Source: Pedobacter sp. WC2423
Lineage (GTDB): Bacteria > Bacteroidota > Bacteroidia > Sphingobacteriales > Sphingobacteriaceae
Length of the DNA stretch: 64,000 bases
NCBI RefSeq assembly: GCF_040822065.1
Contig: NZ_CP162005.1
Location: forward strand, 3,348,001-3,412,000
Direction of reading: 5' to 3'
The notes beneath the pieces were generated by a model. It searched no databases. It was given only the letters and a program-made list of their open reading frames with translations, and was not told where the DNA came from. Below are positions 29,002 through 37,893 of the stretch, piece after piece. Each line of letters opens with the position of its first letter. The stretch's first letter is position 1. Made by a program: the position numbers and the translations under genes.

Positions 29002-29904
29002 ATGGCCACTGCACAAAGCCGCAGAAATGCACTGAAAACAATGATTACAGGTTCAGCTATTTTAGGACTGTCTTCTGCAATGCCTTCATACGCTGCGGAA
29101 CTGGAATCAGCTAAGGATATGTTAAAAAACAATGCCCCTTTAAAAGGGAATGTAAACCACTCTGTTTGCCGCTGGTGTTTTAGCGACATTGAATTGGATG
29201 ATCTTTGTATTGCAGTCAAAGGAATGGGTTTAAAAGCAATGGACCTTGTGGGGCCTGCTGAATGGCCTGTTTTGAAGAAACATGGCTTGTATTCTTCGAT
29301 GTGCAATGGTGCAGAGATTAACCTGACCGATGGCTGGAATGATAAAAGCTTTCATCCGAAACTGATAGAGAATTATACAAAAATGATTCCTCTGGTAGCA
29401 GAAGCCGGGTATAAAAACCTGATTTGTTTTAGCGGAAGCCGCAGAGGCAAAACTGATGAAGAAGGCTGGAATAATTGTGTTGAAGGATTAAAGCAGGTAA
29501 TCAAGCTTGCTGAGCAACACAAAGTTGTGCTGGTGATGGAATTACTGAATAGCAAAATTGATCATAAAGATTATCAATGTGATCATACTGCCTGGGGCGC
29601 TGAACTGGCTAAAAGACTGGGTTCAGAGAACTTTAAGCTGTTATATGACATTTATCATATGCAGGTTGATGAAGGTGACGTTATTCATAATATCAGGACT
29701 TATCATCCGTATATTGCGCATTACCATACTGCTGGTGTACCCGGCAGGAATGAAATAGATGATACACAGGAGCTTTTTTATCCTGCAATCATCAAAGCTA
29801 TCCTGGCAACAGGCTTTAAAGGATACATCGCACAGGAATTTATTCCTAAACAGAAGGATAAACTTCAGTCCTTAAGAAACGCGGTTAAAATTTGTGACTT
29901 ATAA
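29002..29904 (+). CDS. Hydroxypyruvate isomerase-like TIM-barrel protein with Tat-like leader
   Basis: The leader SRRNALKTMITGSAILGLSS is Tat-like, so this TIM barrel is probably exported. The barrel contains family metal and acid motifs in VLVMELLNSKIDHKDYQ, LLYDIYHMQVDEGD and YIAHYHTAGVPGRNEID, which resemble hydroxypyruvate isomerase (Hyi/OtnI) more than the other two barrels in the operon. It follows the permease stop by 2 bp. Its role in a keto-sugar pathway may be isomerisation; real hydroxypyruvate isomerase activity is less likely for an exported protein. Confidence 0.85.
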   Translation: MATAQSRRNALKTMITGSAILGLSSAMPSYAAELESAKDMLKNNAPLKGNVNHSVCRWCFSDIELDDLCIAVKGMGLKAMDLVGPAEWPVLKKHGLYSSMCNGAEINLTDGWNDKSFHPKLIENYTKMIPLVAEAGYKNLICFSGSRRGKTDEEGWNNCVEGLKQVIKLAEQHKVVLVMELLNSKIDHKDYQCDHTAWGAELAKRLGSENFKLLYDIYHMQVDEGDVIHNIRTYHPYIAHYHTAGVPGRNEIDDTQELFYPAIIKAILATGFKGYIAQEFIPKQKDKLQSLRNAVKICDL

Positions 29905-29914
29905 AGATTTAATT

Positions 29915-30787
29915 ATGAATTCAAGAAGAAATTTCATCAAACAGGCGGGTTTAGCTGCGGCAGGTGCTGTGGTATTACCCTCACTAACCTTTGCTGCTGC
30001 CCCGGCTAAAGTTGTTGGTTTACAACTATATTCATTAAGAGCACAATTACCAGCTGATGTAGCTGGTACGATTGCTAAAGTTGCAAAAGCCGGCTATAAA
30101 GAAGTGGAAACCTATGGTTATTCCTTAAATGGTAAGTACTGGGGTTTAGATCCTAAGGCTTTTAAAACTTTATTATCAAATAATGGATTAACTGCGCCAA
30201 GCGGGCATTATGGAATGGATAAGTTCATTGGGACTGGTAACACAGATGAGCTTAAAAGCTATATTGAGGCAGCGAATACAATTGGCAGCAGCTACATTGT
30301 AGTTCCTTATTTAGGAGATAACTTACGCAAAACAGAAGATGACTGGAAAAAAGTTGCAGCAAGGTTAAATGAAGCTTCGGCGATCTGTAAAGCAAGCGGC
30401 CTTGGCCTTGGTTACCATAACCACCATTTTGAGTTTGTAAAATATGGAGAAACTACTGGATATGATATTCTCCTTAAAGAAACAGATCCACAAGCTGTTA
30501 AGTTTGAAATGGACTTATACTGGGTAGTAAGATCAGGTAATGATCCTGTCAAATTATTTACTGACCACCCTGGGCGTTTCCCAATGTGGCATGTGAAAGA
30601 TATGGACAAAGTTGATAACACGATTAACACAGAAGTAGGCTCTGGAAAGATCGACTTTAAGGCCATTTATAAAGAGGCTAAACTGGCAGGATTAAAACAC
30701 CTGATCGTGGAGCAGGAGAACTTCAGCATTGATCCTTATGTGAGTATTAAGCAAAGTGCAGATTATGTCAAAAAGTCAATCTTATAA
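29915..30787 (+). CDS. Tat-exported sugar phosphate isomerase/epimerase-like TIM-barrel protein (297 aa)
   Basis: The ATG at 29915 gives a clear Tat signal (NSRRNFIKQAGLAAAGAVVLP); an in-frame GTG at 29894 would overlap the previous gene. The body is an AP-endonuclease-2-type barrel with probable metal ligands in LGLGYHNHHFEFV, KFEMDLYWVV, PMWHVKDMDK and LIVEQENF. It is exported and so probably acts together with the exported Gfo/Idh and DUF1080 proteins. It is the last gene of the operon; 11 bp after its stop begins the left half of a terminator stem that an IS element now splits. Confidence 0.88.
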   Translation: MNSRRNFIKQAGLAAAGAVVLPSLTFAAAPAKVVGLQLYSLRAQLPADVAGTIAKVAKAGYKEVETYGYSLNGKYWGLDPKAFKTLLSNNGLTAPSGHYGMDKFIGTGNTDELKSYIEAANTIGSSYIVVPYLGDNLRKTEDDWKKVAARLNEASAICKASGLGLGYHNHHFEFVKYGETTGYDILLKETDPQAVKFEMDLYWVVRSGNDPVKLFTDHPGRFPMWHVKDMDKVDNTINTEVGSGKIDFKAIYKEAKLAGLKHLIVEQENFSIDPYVSIKQSADYVKKSIL

Positions 30788-30857
30788 ATAATATGTTTAA
30801 AAGGCGGGCTTAATTGCAATGCCCCCAAAAAGTTAGACACTTTCTGGGGGCATTATT

Positions 30858-31391
30858 ATGAAAAAGAAAAACAGACACAGTTTTGAATTCAAGTTATACT
30901 GTGTGAAGCAGATGTCGGAACATTATCGTTCTGCAAAATCTCTGGGTGAGGAATACGGGATTACTTATTCTCTTTTCGAAGATTGGTTTAGGATATACGA
31001 GCATCTGGGAGCTCCTGGATTACTTCCCAGAAAGGGGAAAAGAGTTTTTAGTCCATCCTTTAAGCTAGCAGTCCTGAAGTCAATTCGTGAAGAAAAGTTA
31101 TCTTTGAGAGCGGCGGTGCTACGTTTTGGGCTTTCAAGTGATGCGGGAATTATCGAATGGCAGAAACGATTTGAGAAGTTTGGATCATCTGGACTAGAAC
31201 CGCGACCTAAAGGAAGACTACCGATGGCATATAAGGAGAATCCAGCAAACAAGCGAAAACCGAGAAAATCGGATAGGCCACTTACCCGTGAGGAAGAGCT
31301 TTTACGGGAAAATGAATATTTACGTGCAGAGAATGCCCTGCTAAAAAAGCTCCAGGCCTTAGTTCAAGCCGAAAACAAGCGCAAGCCATAA
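30858..31391 (+). CDS. IS3-family transposase OrfA (helix-turn-helix protein)
   Basis: This 177-aa protein has two helix-turn-helix units of the insertion-element type (FKLYCVKQMSEHYRSAKSLG and FKLAVLKSIREEKLSLRAAV regions). A C-terminal leucine-zipper-like stretch (EELLRENEYLRAENALLKKL) is typical of OrfA dimerisation. It recognises the element ends and, alone, usually regulates transposition. The stop codon overlaps the OrfB start (TAATG). Close to its 3' end it carries the slippery heptamer that can fuse it to OrfB. Confidence 0.93.
   Translation: MKKKNRHSFEFKLYCVKQMSEHYRSAKSLGEEYGITYSLFEDWFRIYEHLGAPGLLPRKGKRVFSPSFKLAVLKSIREEKLSLRAAVLRFGLSSDAGIIEWQKRFEKFGSSGLEPRPKGRLPMAYKENPANKRKPRKSDRPLTREEELLRENEYLRAENALLKKLQALVQAENKRKP
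31343..31349 (+). other. Probable -1 programmed ribosomal frameshift site, A AAA AAG
   Basis: Six A and a G fall in the orfA frame as CTA AAA AAG, the canonical slippery arrangement of IS3 elements. After a -1 slip the orfB frame is open continuously from this point through the orfB ATG at 31391, so a fused OrfAB transposase can be made. orfB is in the -1 frame relative to orfA, as required. Confidence 0.8.
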
Positions 31392-32239
31392 TGGAACTAA
31401 GGCATCAGTTCGACCTGGATACCCTGTTGAATTGTATTAGCATGGCAAGAAGTACATTTTATTATTATTCTAAGAAGGCCAGTTTGCCTGATAAATACGA
31501 ACAGGTCAAGATCCAGATCAACAAGGTCTATCATGCCCATAAAGGTCGCTTCGGCTATCGGCGCATTACCTTGCAACTGAAACGGGTCGGAATGGCTATT
31601 AACCATAAGACTGTATTTAGATTGATGGGAGAAATGAGGTTGAAGAGCCTGATCAGGATAAAAAAATACAGGTCTTATAGGGGCAAGCTAGGGAAAATAG
31701 CTCCAAATATCCTTAATAGGAATTTCAAGGCTAACCAACCTATGCAAAAATGGGCCACAGATGTTACAGAATTCAAAGTCAAGGGAAAGAAATTGTACCT
31801 CTCTCCAATAATAGACCTGTTCAATCAGGAGATTATCAGCTATGAACTCACTGACAGGCCGGTTTTCAAGGGAGTATTGGACATGCTCAAAAAAGTATTA
31901 CCACAAGCTAGGAATACTTCTCAGTTAGTCTTGCATTCTGACCAGGGATGGCAATACCAGATGCCAAAGTATCAGCAACTGCTAAAAGCAAATGGGATTA
32001 TCCAAAGTATGTCCAGAAAAGGTAATTGCTTAGATAATGCTATAATTGAAAACTTTTTCGGAACCTTAAAATCGGAACTCTTCTACTTAAATGAATATGA
32101 ATCGACAGATCAGCTCAAAAAAGATATAAATGACTATATCTGGTACTACAACAAGGAACGAATAAAATTGAACTTAAACGGAATGAGCCCGATGGAATAT
32201 CGGGCTCATTATAACAAATCTAATACTAAATTTGTCTAA
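31391..32239 (+). CDS. IS3-family transposase OrfB (DDE integrase domain)
   Basis: This 282-aa catalytic part begins with an HTH_21-like segment (HKGRFGYRRITLQLKRVG) and then an rve integrase core. The DDE triad can be read in KWATDVTEFK (first D), LVLHSDQGWQYQ (second D) and NCLDNAIIENFFGTLKSE (E, 35 residues after the second D). The frame is intact. Active transposase is normally the OrfAB fusion produced by the frameshift upstream. Confidence 0.95.
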   Translation: MELRHQFDLDTLLNCISMARSTFYYYSKKASLPDKYEQVKIQINKVYHAHKGRFGYRRITLQLKRVGMAINHKTVFRLMGEMRLKSLIRIKKYRSYRGKLGKIAPNILNRNFKANQPMQKWATDVTEFKVKGKKLYLSPIIDLFNQEIISYELTDRPVFKGVLDMLKKVLPQARNTSQLVLHSDQGWQYQMPKYQQLLKANGIIQSMSRKGNCLDNAIIENFFGTLKSELFYLNEYESTDQLKKDINDYIWYYNKERIKLNLNGMSPMEYRAHYNKSNTKFV

Positions 32240-32442
32240 ACTTTTGGGGGCAGTCCAAATAAGCCCGCCTTTTTTGTGCAGCAAGGTTTCCTGAAAATTT
32301 GTAAAATGCTTCAGAGAGAGACAGTTTTAAGAAACTATTTAAACAGATGCCAAGGAAAAAGCGAAGTTTTTTCCCATATTTGAAATATAGTATATCATCA
32401 TTAATAAACTTTAAATAAAACCATTAAAAACAAAATCGAAAC

Positions 32443-33435
32443 ATGAAAATTGCAGTTGTAGGTGCTACTGGTTTAGTAGGCACTGTTATGTTAAAAGTAC
32501 TAGAAGAGCGTAATTTCCCGTTGACCGAACTAATTCCGGTTGCATCTGAGAAGAGTGTTGGTAAAGAAATCACATTCAAGGGTAAGAAGTTCAAGGTCGT
32601 TAACATGGAAACAGCAATTGCGATGAAACCTGATGTGGCTTTATTCTCTGCAGGTGGCAGTACTTCTTTAAAATATGCTCCTTTATTTGCAGAAGCAGGA
32701 ACAACGGTGATTGACAATTCTTCTGCCTGGCGCATGGATCCGTCTAAAAAACTGATTGTACCAGAGGTTAATGGTCACGAATTATCAATTGATGATAAAA
32801 TCATTGCTAATCCAAACTGTTCAACGATACAAATGGTAGTGGCTTTAAAACCATTACATGATCAATACAGAATTAAACGTGTAGTTGTTTCTACTTACCA
32901 GTCTGTTACCGGAACTGGTGTTAAAGCTGTGGAGCAAATGATGAATGAGCGCAAAGGTATTTTAGATGGCCCGATGGCTTATCCTCACCAGATCGACTTA
33001 AACGTTATTCCTCAGATTGATGTATTCGAAGAAAACGGATATACTAAAGAGGAAATGAAAATGATTAAAGAAACCCGTAAAATTATGGGCGACGATAGCA
33101 TACGCGTTACAGCAACAACAGTAAGGATCCCTGTAATGGGTGGGCACTCAGAGTCTGTAAACATAGAGTTTGAGAATGACTTTGATGTTGCTGAAATCAG
33201 ATCAATTTTAGAAAAAACAGAAGGTATTATTGTAGTAGACGATATTGCAAATCTTAAATACCCTATGCCGAAAGATGCGCATGAAAAAGATGAAGTTTTT
33301 GTAGGCCGTATCAGAAGAGACGAATCCTTGCCAAACACTTTAAATATGTGGATTGTTGCGGATAACCTGCGCAAGGGTGCTGCAACAAATACAGTGCAGA
33401 TTGCTGAATTTTTACTAAGAAAAGAACTGATCTGA
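32443..33435 (+). CDS. asd: Aspartate-semialdehyde dehydrogenase
   Basis: The enzyme reduces aspartyl phosphate to aspartate semialdehyde with NADPH, the branch point to lysine/diaminopimelate, threonine and methionine. The N-terminal NADP motif is KIAVVGATGLVGTVMLKVL, and the active-site cysteine lies in IIANPNCSTIQMVVALKPL. VVVSTYQSVTGTG and the C-terminal LRKGAATNTVQIAEFL are family-typical. The length of 330 aa is normal. It stands alone, 168 bp after the split terminator, with its own terminator downstream. Confidence 0.97.
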   Translation: MKIAVVGATGLVGTVMLKVLEERNFPLTELIPVASEKSVGKEITFKGKKFKVVNMETAIAMKPDVALFSAGGSTSLKYAPLFAEAGTTVIDNSSAWRMDPSKKLIVPEVNGHELSIDDKIIANPNCSTIQMVVALKPLHDQYRIKRVVVSTYQSVTGTGVKAVEQMMNERKGILDGPMAYPHQIDLNVIPQIDVFEENGYTKEEMKMIKETRKIMGDDSIRVTATTVRIPVMGGHSESVNIEFENDFDVAEIRSILEKTEGIIVVDDIANLKYPMPKDAHEKDEVFVGRIRRDESLPNTLNMWIVADNLRKGAATNTVQIAEFLLRKELI

Positions 33436-33457
33436 TCCAGTTCTTTAAAAATACAGG

Positions 33458-33504
33458 ATGTGGTGTTAATCTGGCAAAATGCTGGAATAACACCACATTT
33501 TTTG
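33458..33504 (+). terminator. Terminator after asd
   Basis: ATGTGGTGTTA (33458-33468) pairs with TAACACCACAT (33488-33498), followed by a T run. The loop is rather long (19 nt) but contains a small secondary pairing (CTGGCA/TGCTGG-like). Confidence 0.8.
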
Positions 33505-33554
33505 TTATTAGTCTTTTGCTTTCCCGTTATTTGCAATAGATTTATCAGATACAT

Positions 33555-34952
33555 ATGTTAAAAAAATCAATAGTTTTCCTGTTCGTGCTTTCGCACAGTT
33601 TATCTTTTGCACAGAGTCCTGTACAAAAACTAACGCAATCCTTCCATACACTATCAGAAGACAGGCAAGCAAAATATGCGATTACTTCCATTTGTGTTTT
33701 AGATGCCAAAACAGGAAAACAATTGTATGCGAAGAATGAGAACATTGGCCTTGCTACTGCTTCTACGCTAAAAACAATTACTTCAGCAACTGCATTCTCT
33801 ATTTTAGGGAAAGAATTCCATTATCAAACCACAATGGGCTACAGCGGCAGTATCAGTGCTGATGGCACCTTAAAAGGAGATTTGATTATAACTGGTGGCG
33901 GCGACCCTACCCTGGGTTCTCCACGTTATGCCAATAGCAAAGAAAGCGTAGTCTTAGCGCAATGGGTAGCGGCTATCAAAGCAGCAGGTATTAAAAAAGT
34001 TGAAGGTAAAGTGATTGGCGATGATGGTCTTTGGGATACGCAGTCTACACCTGACGGCTGGTTATGGCAGGATGTTGGCAATTATTATGGTGCTGGTACC
34101 TCTGCTTTAAGCTGGAGAGAAAATCAATTTGACATTAAACTCCGTCCGGGAAATCCGGTTTCAGTTCTTAGAACTGTACCAGAAATGCCATATCTGACCA
34201 TCATTAACGAATTAAAACCAGGTTCCGCAGGTAGCGGAGATCATGCTTATGCTTATCTCCCTCCCTTAGCAAACATCGCTTATCTGAGAGGTACATGGGC
34301 AACAGATATACAAAAACAAGGTATTGCAGCAGCATTACCCGATCCGGCTTATGAAGTGGCATTCCGCCTGAAAGATACTTTAGCTAAAGCAGGTATCCAG
34401 GTTACTGAGGCTCCGGTAACAAGCCGCCAGCTTTCTGCAGCCAAATTACCTTTGCCAGAGGTTAAACAAAAACTGAGTACGATAACCTCTCCCGCCCTGC
34501 CTGAGATCGTTTACTGGTTAAATAAAAAGAGTATCAATTTATATGCGGAACATCTTTTAAAAACTATCGCCTGGAAATCGGGTGTAATACCTACCACAAG
34601 CAATGGTGCAGCCGCCGAGATTAAATACTGGGCAGCGAAAGGCTTTGACAAAAATGCTTTGAATATTATTGATGGCAGCGGACTTTCACCAGCCACCAGA
34701 GTCACTACATCGGCCATGGCCAATATCCTTTTCCAGGTACAACAGGAAAACTGGTTTCCTGATTTTTATAAATCTTTACCAGAATACAACGGAATGAAAT
34801 TAAAAAGCGGGACAATCAATGATGTTTCTGCATTTGCGGGATATTATACAGCCGGTAATGGCAGTAAATATGTGATTGTGATTAATATTAACAATTATTC
34901 AGGTTCTGGGATCAATAGCAAACTTTTCAAAGTGCTGGATGCCCTTAAATAA
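33555..34952 (+). CDS. dacB: D-alanyl-D-alanine carboxypeptidase/endopeptidase, PBP4 type
   Basis: This periplasmic penicillin-binding protein of class C trims or cuts peptidoglycan cross-links. The signal peptide (MLKKSIVFLFVLSHSLSFAQ) is followed by the active-site S70-T-L-K73 (ATASTLKTITSA). A second motif is near KKSINLYAEHLLKT (SxN) and a KSGT triad at MKLKSGTINDVSAFAG. The large domain between the first two motifs is characteristic of PBP4. The length of 465 aa is usual. It is independently placed between asd and the hexosaminidase, which also acts on wall-type sugars. Confidence 0.95.
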   Translation: MLKKSIVFLFVLSHSLSFAQSPVQKLTQSFHTLSEDRQAKYAITSICVLDAKTGKQLYAKNENIGLATASTLKTITSATAFSILGKEFHYQTTMGYSGSISADGTLKGDLIITGGGDPTLGSPRYANSKESVVLAQWVAAIKAAGIKKVEGKVIGDDGLWDTQSTPDGWLWQDVGNYYGAGTSALSWRENQFDIKLRPGNPVSVLRTVPEMPYLTIINELKPGSAGSGDHAYAYLPPLANIAYLRGTWATDIQKQGIAAALPDPAYEVAFRLKDTLAKAGIQVTEAPVTSRQLSAAKLPLPEVKQKLSTITSPALPEIVYWLNKKSINLYAEHLLKTIAWKSGVIPTTSNGAAAEIKYWAAKGFDKNALNIIDGSGLSPATRVTTSAMANILFQVQQENWFPDFYKSLPEYNGMKLKSGTINDVSAFAGYYTAGNGSKYVIVININNYSGSGINSKLFKVLDALK

Positions 34953-35045
34953 CAGTATTTTCTCCACAGAATCCCCTTATTTATCCACAAATTACTAAAT
35001 TGCAACCTTTTACCAGTTTCACAAGCACAAGCCGCTGTTAATTTT

Positions 35046-37013
35046 ATGAATAAATTCTTACCTTTTATATGCTGCCTTCTTTTTTACACAAGCACATATA
35101 GTCAACAAATGGGATCCGGAACTTCTACTTCTTCTGTTATAGATAGCAATACTAATTTGATCAGCAGGCCACCTGAATTTTCAATAATTCCTGAGCCGGT
35201 ATCTTTGTTAAAAACCAATGGTTCTTTCACCTTACCAGATAAGGTAGTTGTTTTAGCTACCCCGGAAATGAAACTCGTAGTAGATTATCTGAAGGAAAAA
35301 CTGTCCGTTCCTACGGGTAAGTTTGTTGCTGAATTTGCACATACACAAGCCACAGGAACGATCAGATTAATACTCAATCCAAGACCAGATGCAACTTTAG
35401 GAAATGAAGGTTATCAGCTTTCGGTAACACCAGCAATGATCGTCATTAAAGCGAATCAGGCTGCCGGACTGTTTTATGGCGTGCAAAGTTTGTTGCAGCT
35501 TTTTCCAAAAGAAATAGAATCCAAAGAGCTTGTTGAAGGTGTAACCTGGAAAATTCCATGTGTAGAAGTTACTGACTACCCGCGTGTAGCCTGGAGAGGG
35601 CTTATGTTTGATGTAGCCCGCCACTTTTTCACCAAACAAGAAGTAAAGCAATATATCGATGCGATGGTTCGCTATAAGTTTAACCTGCTTCATCTTCATC
35701 TGACCGATGATGAGGGCTGGAGACTTGAAATTAAAGGCTTGCCGAAACTAACCGAAGTAGGTGCATGGAATGTTAAAAAAGTAGGTGATTTCGGTACTTT
35801 CAGTACACCAGGAGCTGATGAGCCCCGTACTTATGGTGGTTTTTATACGCAGGACGATGTGAGAGAACTGGTTAAATATGCAAAAGATAGATTTGTAGAT
35901 ATTTTACCAGAGATTGATGTTCCCGGACACAGTCTGGCAGCAATTGTATCTTATCCGGAACTCTCTTGTACCCCGGGTGCAGAAACTTATCGTGTGCGTT
36001 CCGGAGAGCGTATCATGGACTGGTCAAAAGGTGCTCCTCCAATTGCACTAATAGACAATACGCTATGCCCGGCCAATGAGAAAGTCTATACTTTTCTGGA
36101 TACTGTTATTACACAGGTAGCTGCCTTATTCCCTTTTGAATATATCCACATGGGTGGCGATGAAGCTCCGATAAACTATTGGCAGAAAAGTGATGCGATT
36201 AAAGCTTTGATGTTAAAAGAAGGCTTAAAAGATATGCACCAGGTTCAGGGATATTTCGAAAAAAGAGTGCAGAAAATTGTAGAGTCAAAGGGCAAGAAAT
36301 TTATGGGATGGGATGAAATTCTTAATGGCGATATGCCGGCAAGTGCTGCGGTGATGAGCTGGAGAAGTGCGAACTTCGGTATAGAGGCTTCCCGTGCCAA
36401 ACATGAAGTGGTGATGAGCCCGCAAAACACGAATTATCTCGATTTGATGCAAGGTGATGTAACTTCCGAATCCAAAGTGTATAATTCTGTCCGTTTAGGT
36501 AAAGCTTATGAATTTGACCCTATCCCGGCTGGTGCAGATGCTAAATACATTAAAGGAGGCCAGGGTAACTTATGGTCAGAACAAATTTATAATATCCGTC
36601 AGGCCGAATATATGACCTGGCCAAGGGGTTATGCGATTGCAGAATCTGTATGGTCTCCGAAAGAAAAGAAAAACTGGACAAATTTCACAGGTAAAGTGGA
36701 ACAGCATTTTCATAGAATGGACATTGCTGAAACTAAATATTCGCCGGCAATTTATGACCCTGTTGTAAAAGCAAGCAGAACTGCTGATAAACAGGTAATG
36801 GTTGAATTAACTACCGAAATTGATGGTCTGGATATTTATTATAGCTTCGACAATTCAACTCCAGATAGATTTTATCCAAAATATACAGAAAAAGTAGTGA
36901 TCCCTAAGGATGCAAATCAAATGCGTGTGATTACCTACAGAGGTAAACAGGCGATCGGCAGATTGTTAACTATTGCTGTTGATGATTTAAATAAAAGAGC
37001 AGGAAAAAGATAA
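35046..37013 (+). CDS. GH20 beta-N-acetylhexosaminidase
   Basis: This exported enzyme removes terminal beta-linked GlcNAc/GalNAc by substrate-assisted catalysis. After a signal peptide there is a GH20b-type N-terminal domain (about 45-175) and the catalytic barrel. The barrel carries GLMFDVARHFFTKQEVKQYI, FNLLHLHLTDDEGWRLEIKG and the catalytic pair D372-E373 in HMGGDEAP. A C-terminal Fn3/CHB_HEX-like tail follows. The length of 655 aa is typical. It could act in recycling of wall amino sugars or on chitin-like or host glycans. truA follows after only 4 bp. Confidence 0.95.
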   Translation: MNKFLPFICCLLFYTSTYSQQMGSGTSTSSVIDSNTNLISRPPEFSIIPEPVSLLKTNGSFTLPDKVVVLATPEMKLVVDYLKEKLSVPTGKFVAEFAHTQATGTIRLILNPRPDATLGNEGYQLSVTPAMIVIKANQAAGLFYGVQSLLQLFPKEIESKELVEGVTWKIPCVEVTDYPRVAWRGLMFDVARHFFTKQEVKQYIDAMVRYKFNLLHLHLTDDEGWRLEIKGLPKLTEVGAWNVKKVGDFGTFSTPGADEPRTYGGFYTQDDVRELVKYAKDRFVDILPEIDVPGHSLAAIVSYPELSCTPGAETYRVRSGERIMDWSKGAPPIALIDNTLCPANEKVYTFLDTVITQVAALFPFEYIHMGGDEAPINYWQKSDAIKALMLKEGLKDMHQVQGYFEKRVQKIVESKGKKFMGWDEILNGDMPASAAVMSWRSANFGIEASRAKHEVVMSPQNTNYLDLMQGDVTSESKVYNSVRLGKAYEFDPIPAGADAKYIKGGQGNLWSEQIYNIRQAEYMTWPRGYAIAESVWSPKEKKNWTNFTGKVEQHFHRMDIAETKYSPAIYDPVVKASRTADKQVMVELTTEIDGLDIYYSFDNSTPDRFYPKYTEKVVIPKDANQMRVITYRGKQAIGRLLTIAVDDLNKRAGKR

Positions 37014-37017
37014 GCAG

Positions 37018-37827
37018 TTGAGATATTTCGTACACATCAGTTATAATGGTTTACAATATAATGGCTGGCAAAAGCAGCTGAATGTATTGAATATCCAGGG
37101 CGTAATAGAAAATGCCCTGACCCAGATTTTTAAGGTACCGGTTTTCATTAATGGATGCGGAAGAACAGATGCTCAGGTTCATGCCAGCCAGTTTTTTTTC
37201 CATATGGATATAGCGCAGGAATGGGATTTTGATCTGATCTTCAGGCTCAATAAACTATTACCATTGAATATTGCTGTTTATGATGTGATACCGATGGAAG
37301 GCTTACCTCATGCCCGGTTTGATGCGGTACAGCGTGCTTATGATTATTTCCTGCATACTTATAAGGATCCGTTTTTAAATGGTTTGAGTTCTTACTACCT
37401 GCTGGAAAATCTGCAATGGGATCAAATGAAAGCAGCGGTAGCTTTACTTCCTCAGTACAAAGACTATCGTGCCTTTTGTACGAGCCCTGATAAATATGAG
37501 CATACTTTATGTTATGTGAGATCTGCCAGCTTAATGGTAGATGAGAAAGGGGAGAAAATGAGGTTTCAGATCTCTTCTAACCGGTTTTTAGGAAAGATGA
37601 TCCGTATTATTATGGGCCAGCTTTTGAAAATTGGTCAGGGAACGCTCAGTGTAGAGGAGTTCGAAAGTCACCTGATCAGCAGAAAAACTCCTGCATTGAT
37701 TACTCCAGCACATCCCCAGGGCCTTTACCTTTCTAAAGTAACCTATCCCTATCTGAATCTTCCTCCGAGGGTAGATTTTTCTGCCGTACTTCAAAAACAC
37801 GCAGATACAAACTGGAAAGCACTCTGA
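37018..37827 (+). CDS. truA: tRNA pseudouridine(38-40) synthase TruA
   Basis: It converts uridines 38-40 of the anticodon arm to pseudouridine. The catalytic aspartate is D51 in GCGRTDAQVHASQFFFH. The YRAFCTSPD and GKMIRIIMGQLLKIGQG stretches are family-typical. The start is TTG at 37018, 4 bp after the hexosaminidase stop: the following residues RYFVHISYNGLQYNGWQ match the conserved TruA N-terminus, so a later ATG would cut into the domain. The length of 269 aa is normal. Confidence 0.95.
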   Translation: MRYFVHISYNGLQYNGWQKQLNVLNIQGVIENALTQIFKVPVFINGCGRTDAQVHASQFFFHMDIAQEWDFDLIFRLNKLLPLNIAVYDVIPMEGLPHARFDAVQRAYDYFLHTYKDPFLNGLSSYYLLENLQWDQMKAAVALLPQYKDYRAFCTSPDKYEHTLCYVRSASLMVDEKGEKMRFQISSNRFLGKMIRIIMGQLLKIGQGTLSVEEFESHLISRKTPALITPAHPQGLYLSKVTYPYLNLPPRVDFSAVLQKHADTNWKAL

Positions 37828-37869
37828 TATTATTTACGCTCAGGTGAGATTCGCGCATTAAGAAACTCT

Positions 37870-37877
37870 TATTTTTG
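37870..37877 (+). promoter_or_regulatory. Candidate -7 box for the thioesterase gene
   Basis: TATTTTTG matches TAnnTTTG exactly and lies 16 bp before the ATG at 37894. I could not find a good -33 TTG at the right distance, so this is weak support for a short-leader transcript. Confidence 0.3.
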
Positions 37878-37893
37878 TGGAAATTTAAATATT

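Larger units (their letters stand above)
30815..32257 (+). mobile_element. IS3-family insertion sequence, complete, 1443 bp
   Basis: Terminal imperfect inverted repeats begin TG and end CA: the left end reads TGCAATGCCCCCAAAAAGTT and the inverted right end TGGACTGCCCCCAAAAGTTT, with a further GAC-type match inside. A 3-bp direct repeat AAT (30812-30814 and 32258-32260) is the target duplication, as expected for IS3 elements. Two overlapping frames, orfA and orfB, and an A6G slippery site are intact, so the element could be active. It inserted into the loop of a terminator hairpin. Confidence 0.95.
30799..32275 (+). terminator. Operon terminator split by an insertion sequence
   Basis: AAAAGGCGGGCTT (30799-30811) lies just left of the IS and AAGCCCGCCTTTTTT (32261-32275) just right of it. 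With the 1443-bp IS and one AAT copy removed, they join as a perfect GC-rich hairpin with an AAT loop and a T run. This was the terminator of the 3-keto-glycoside operon. The stem halves are now about 1.45 kb apart, so termination at this point is probably lost and transcription can enter the transposase genes. Confidence 0.93.
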
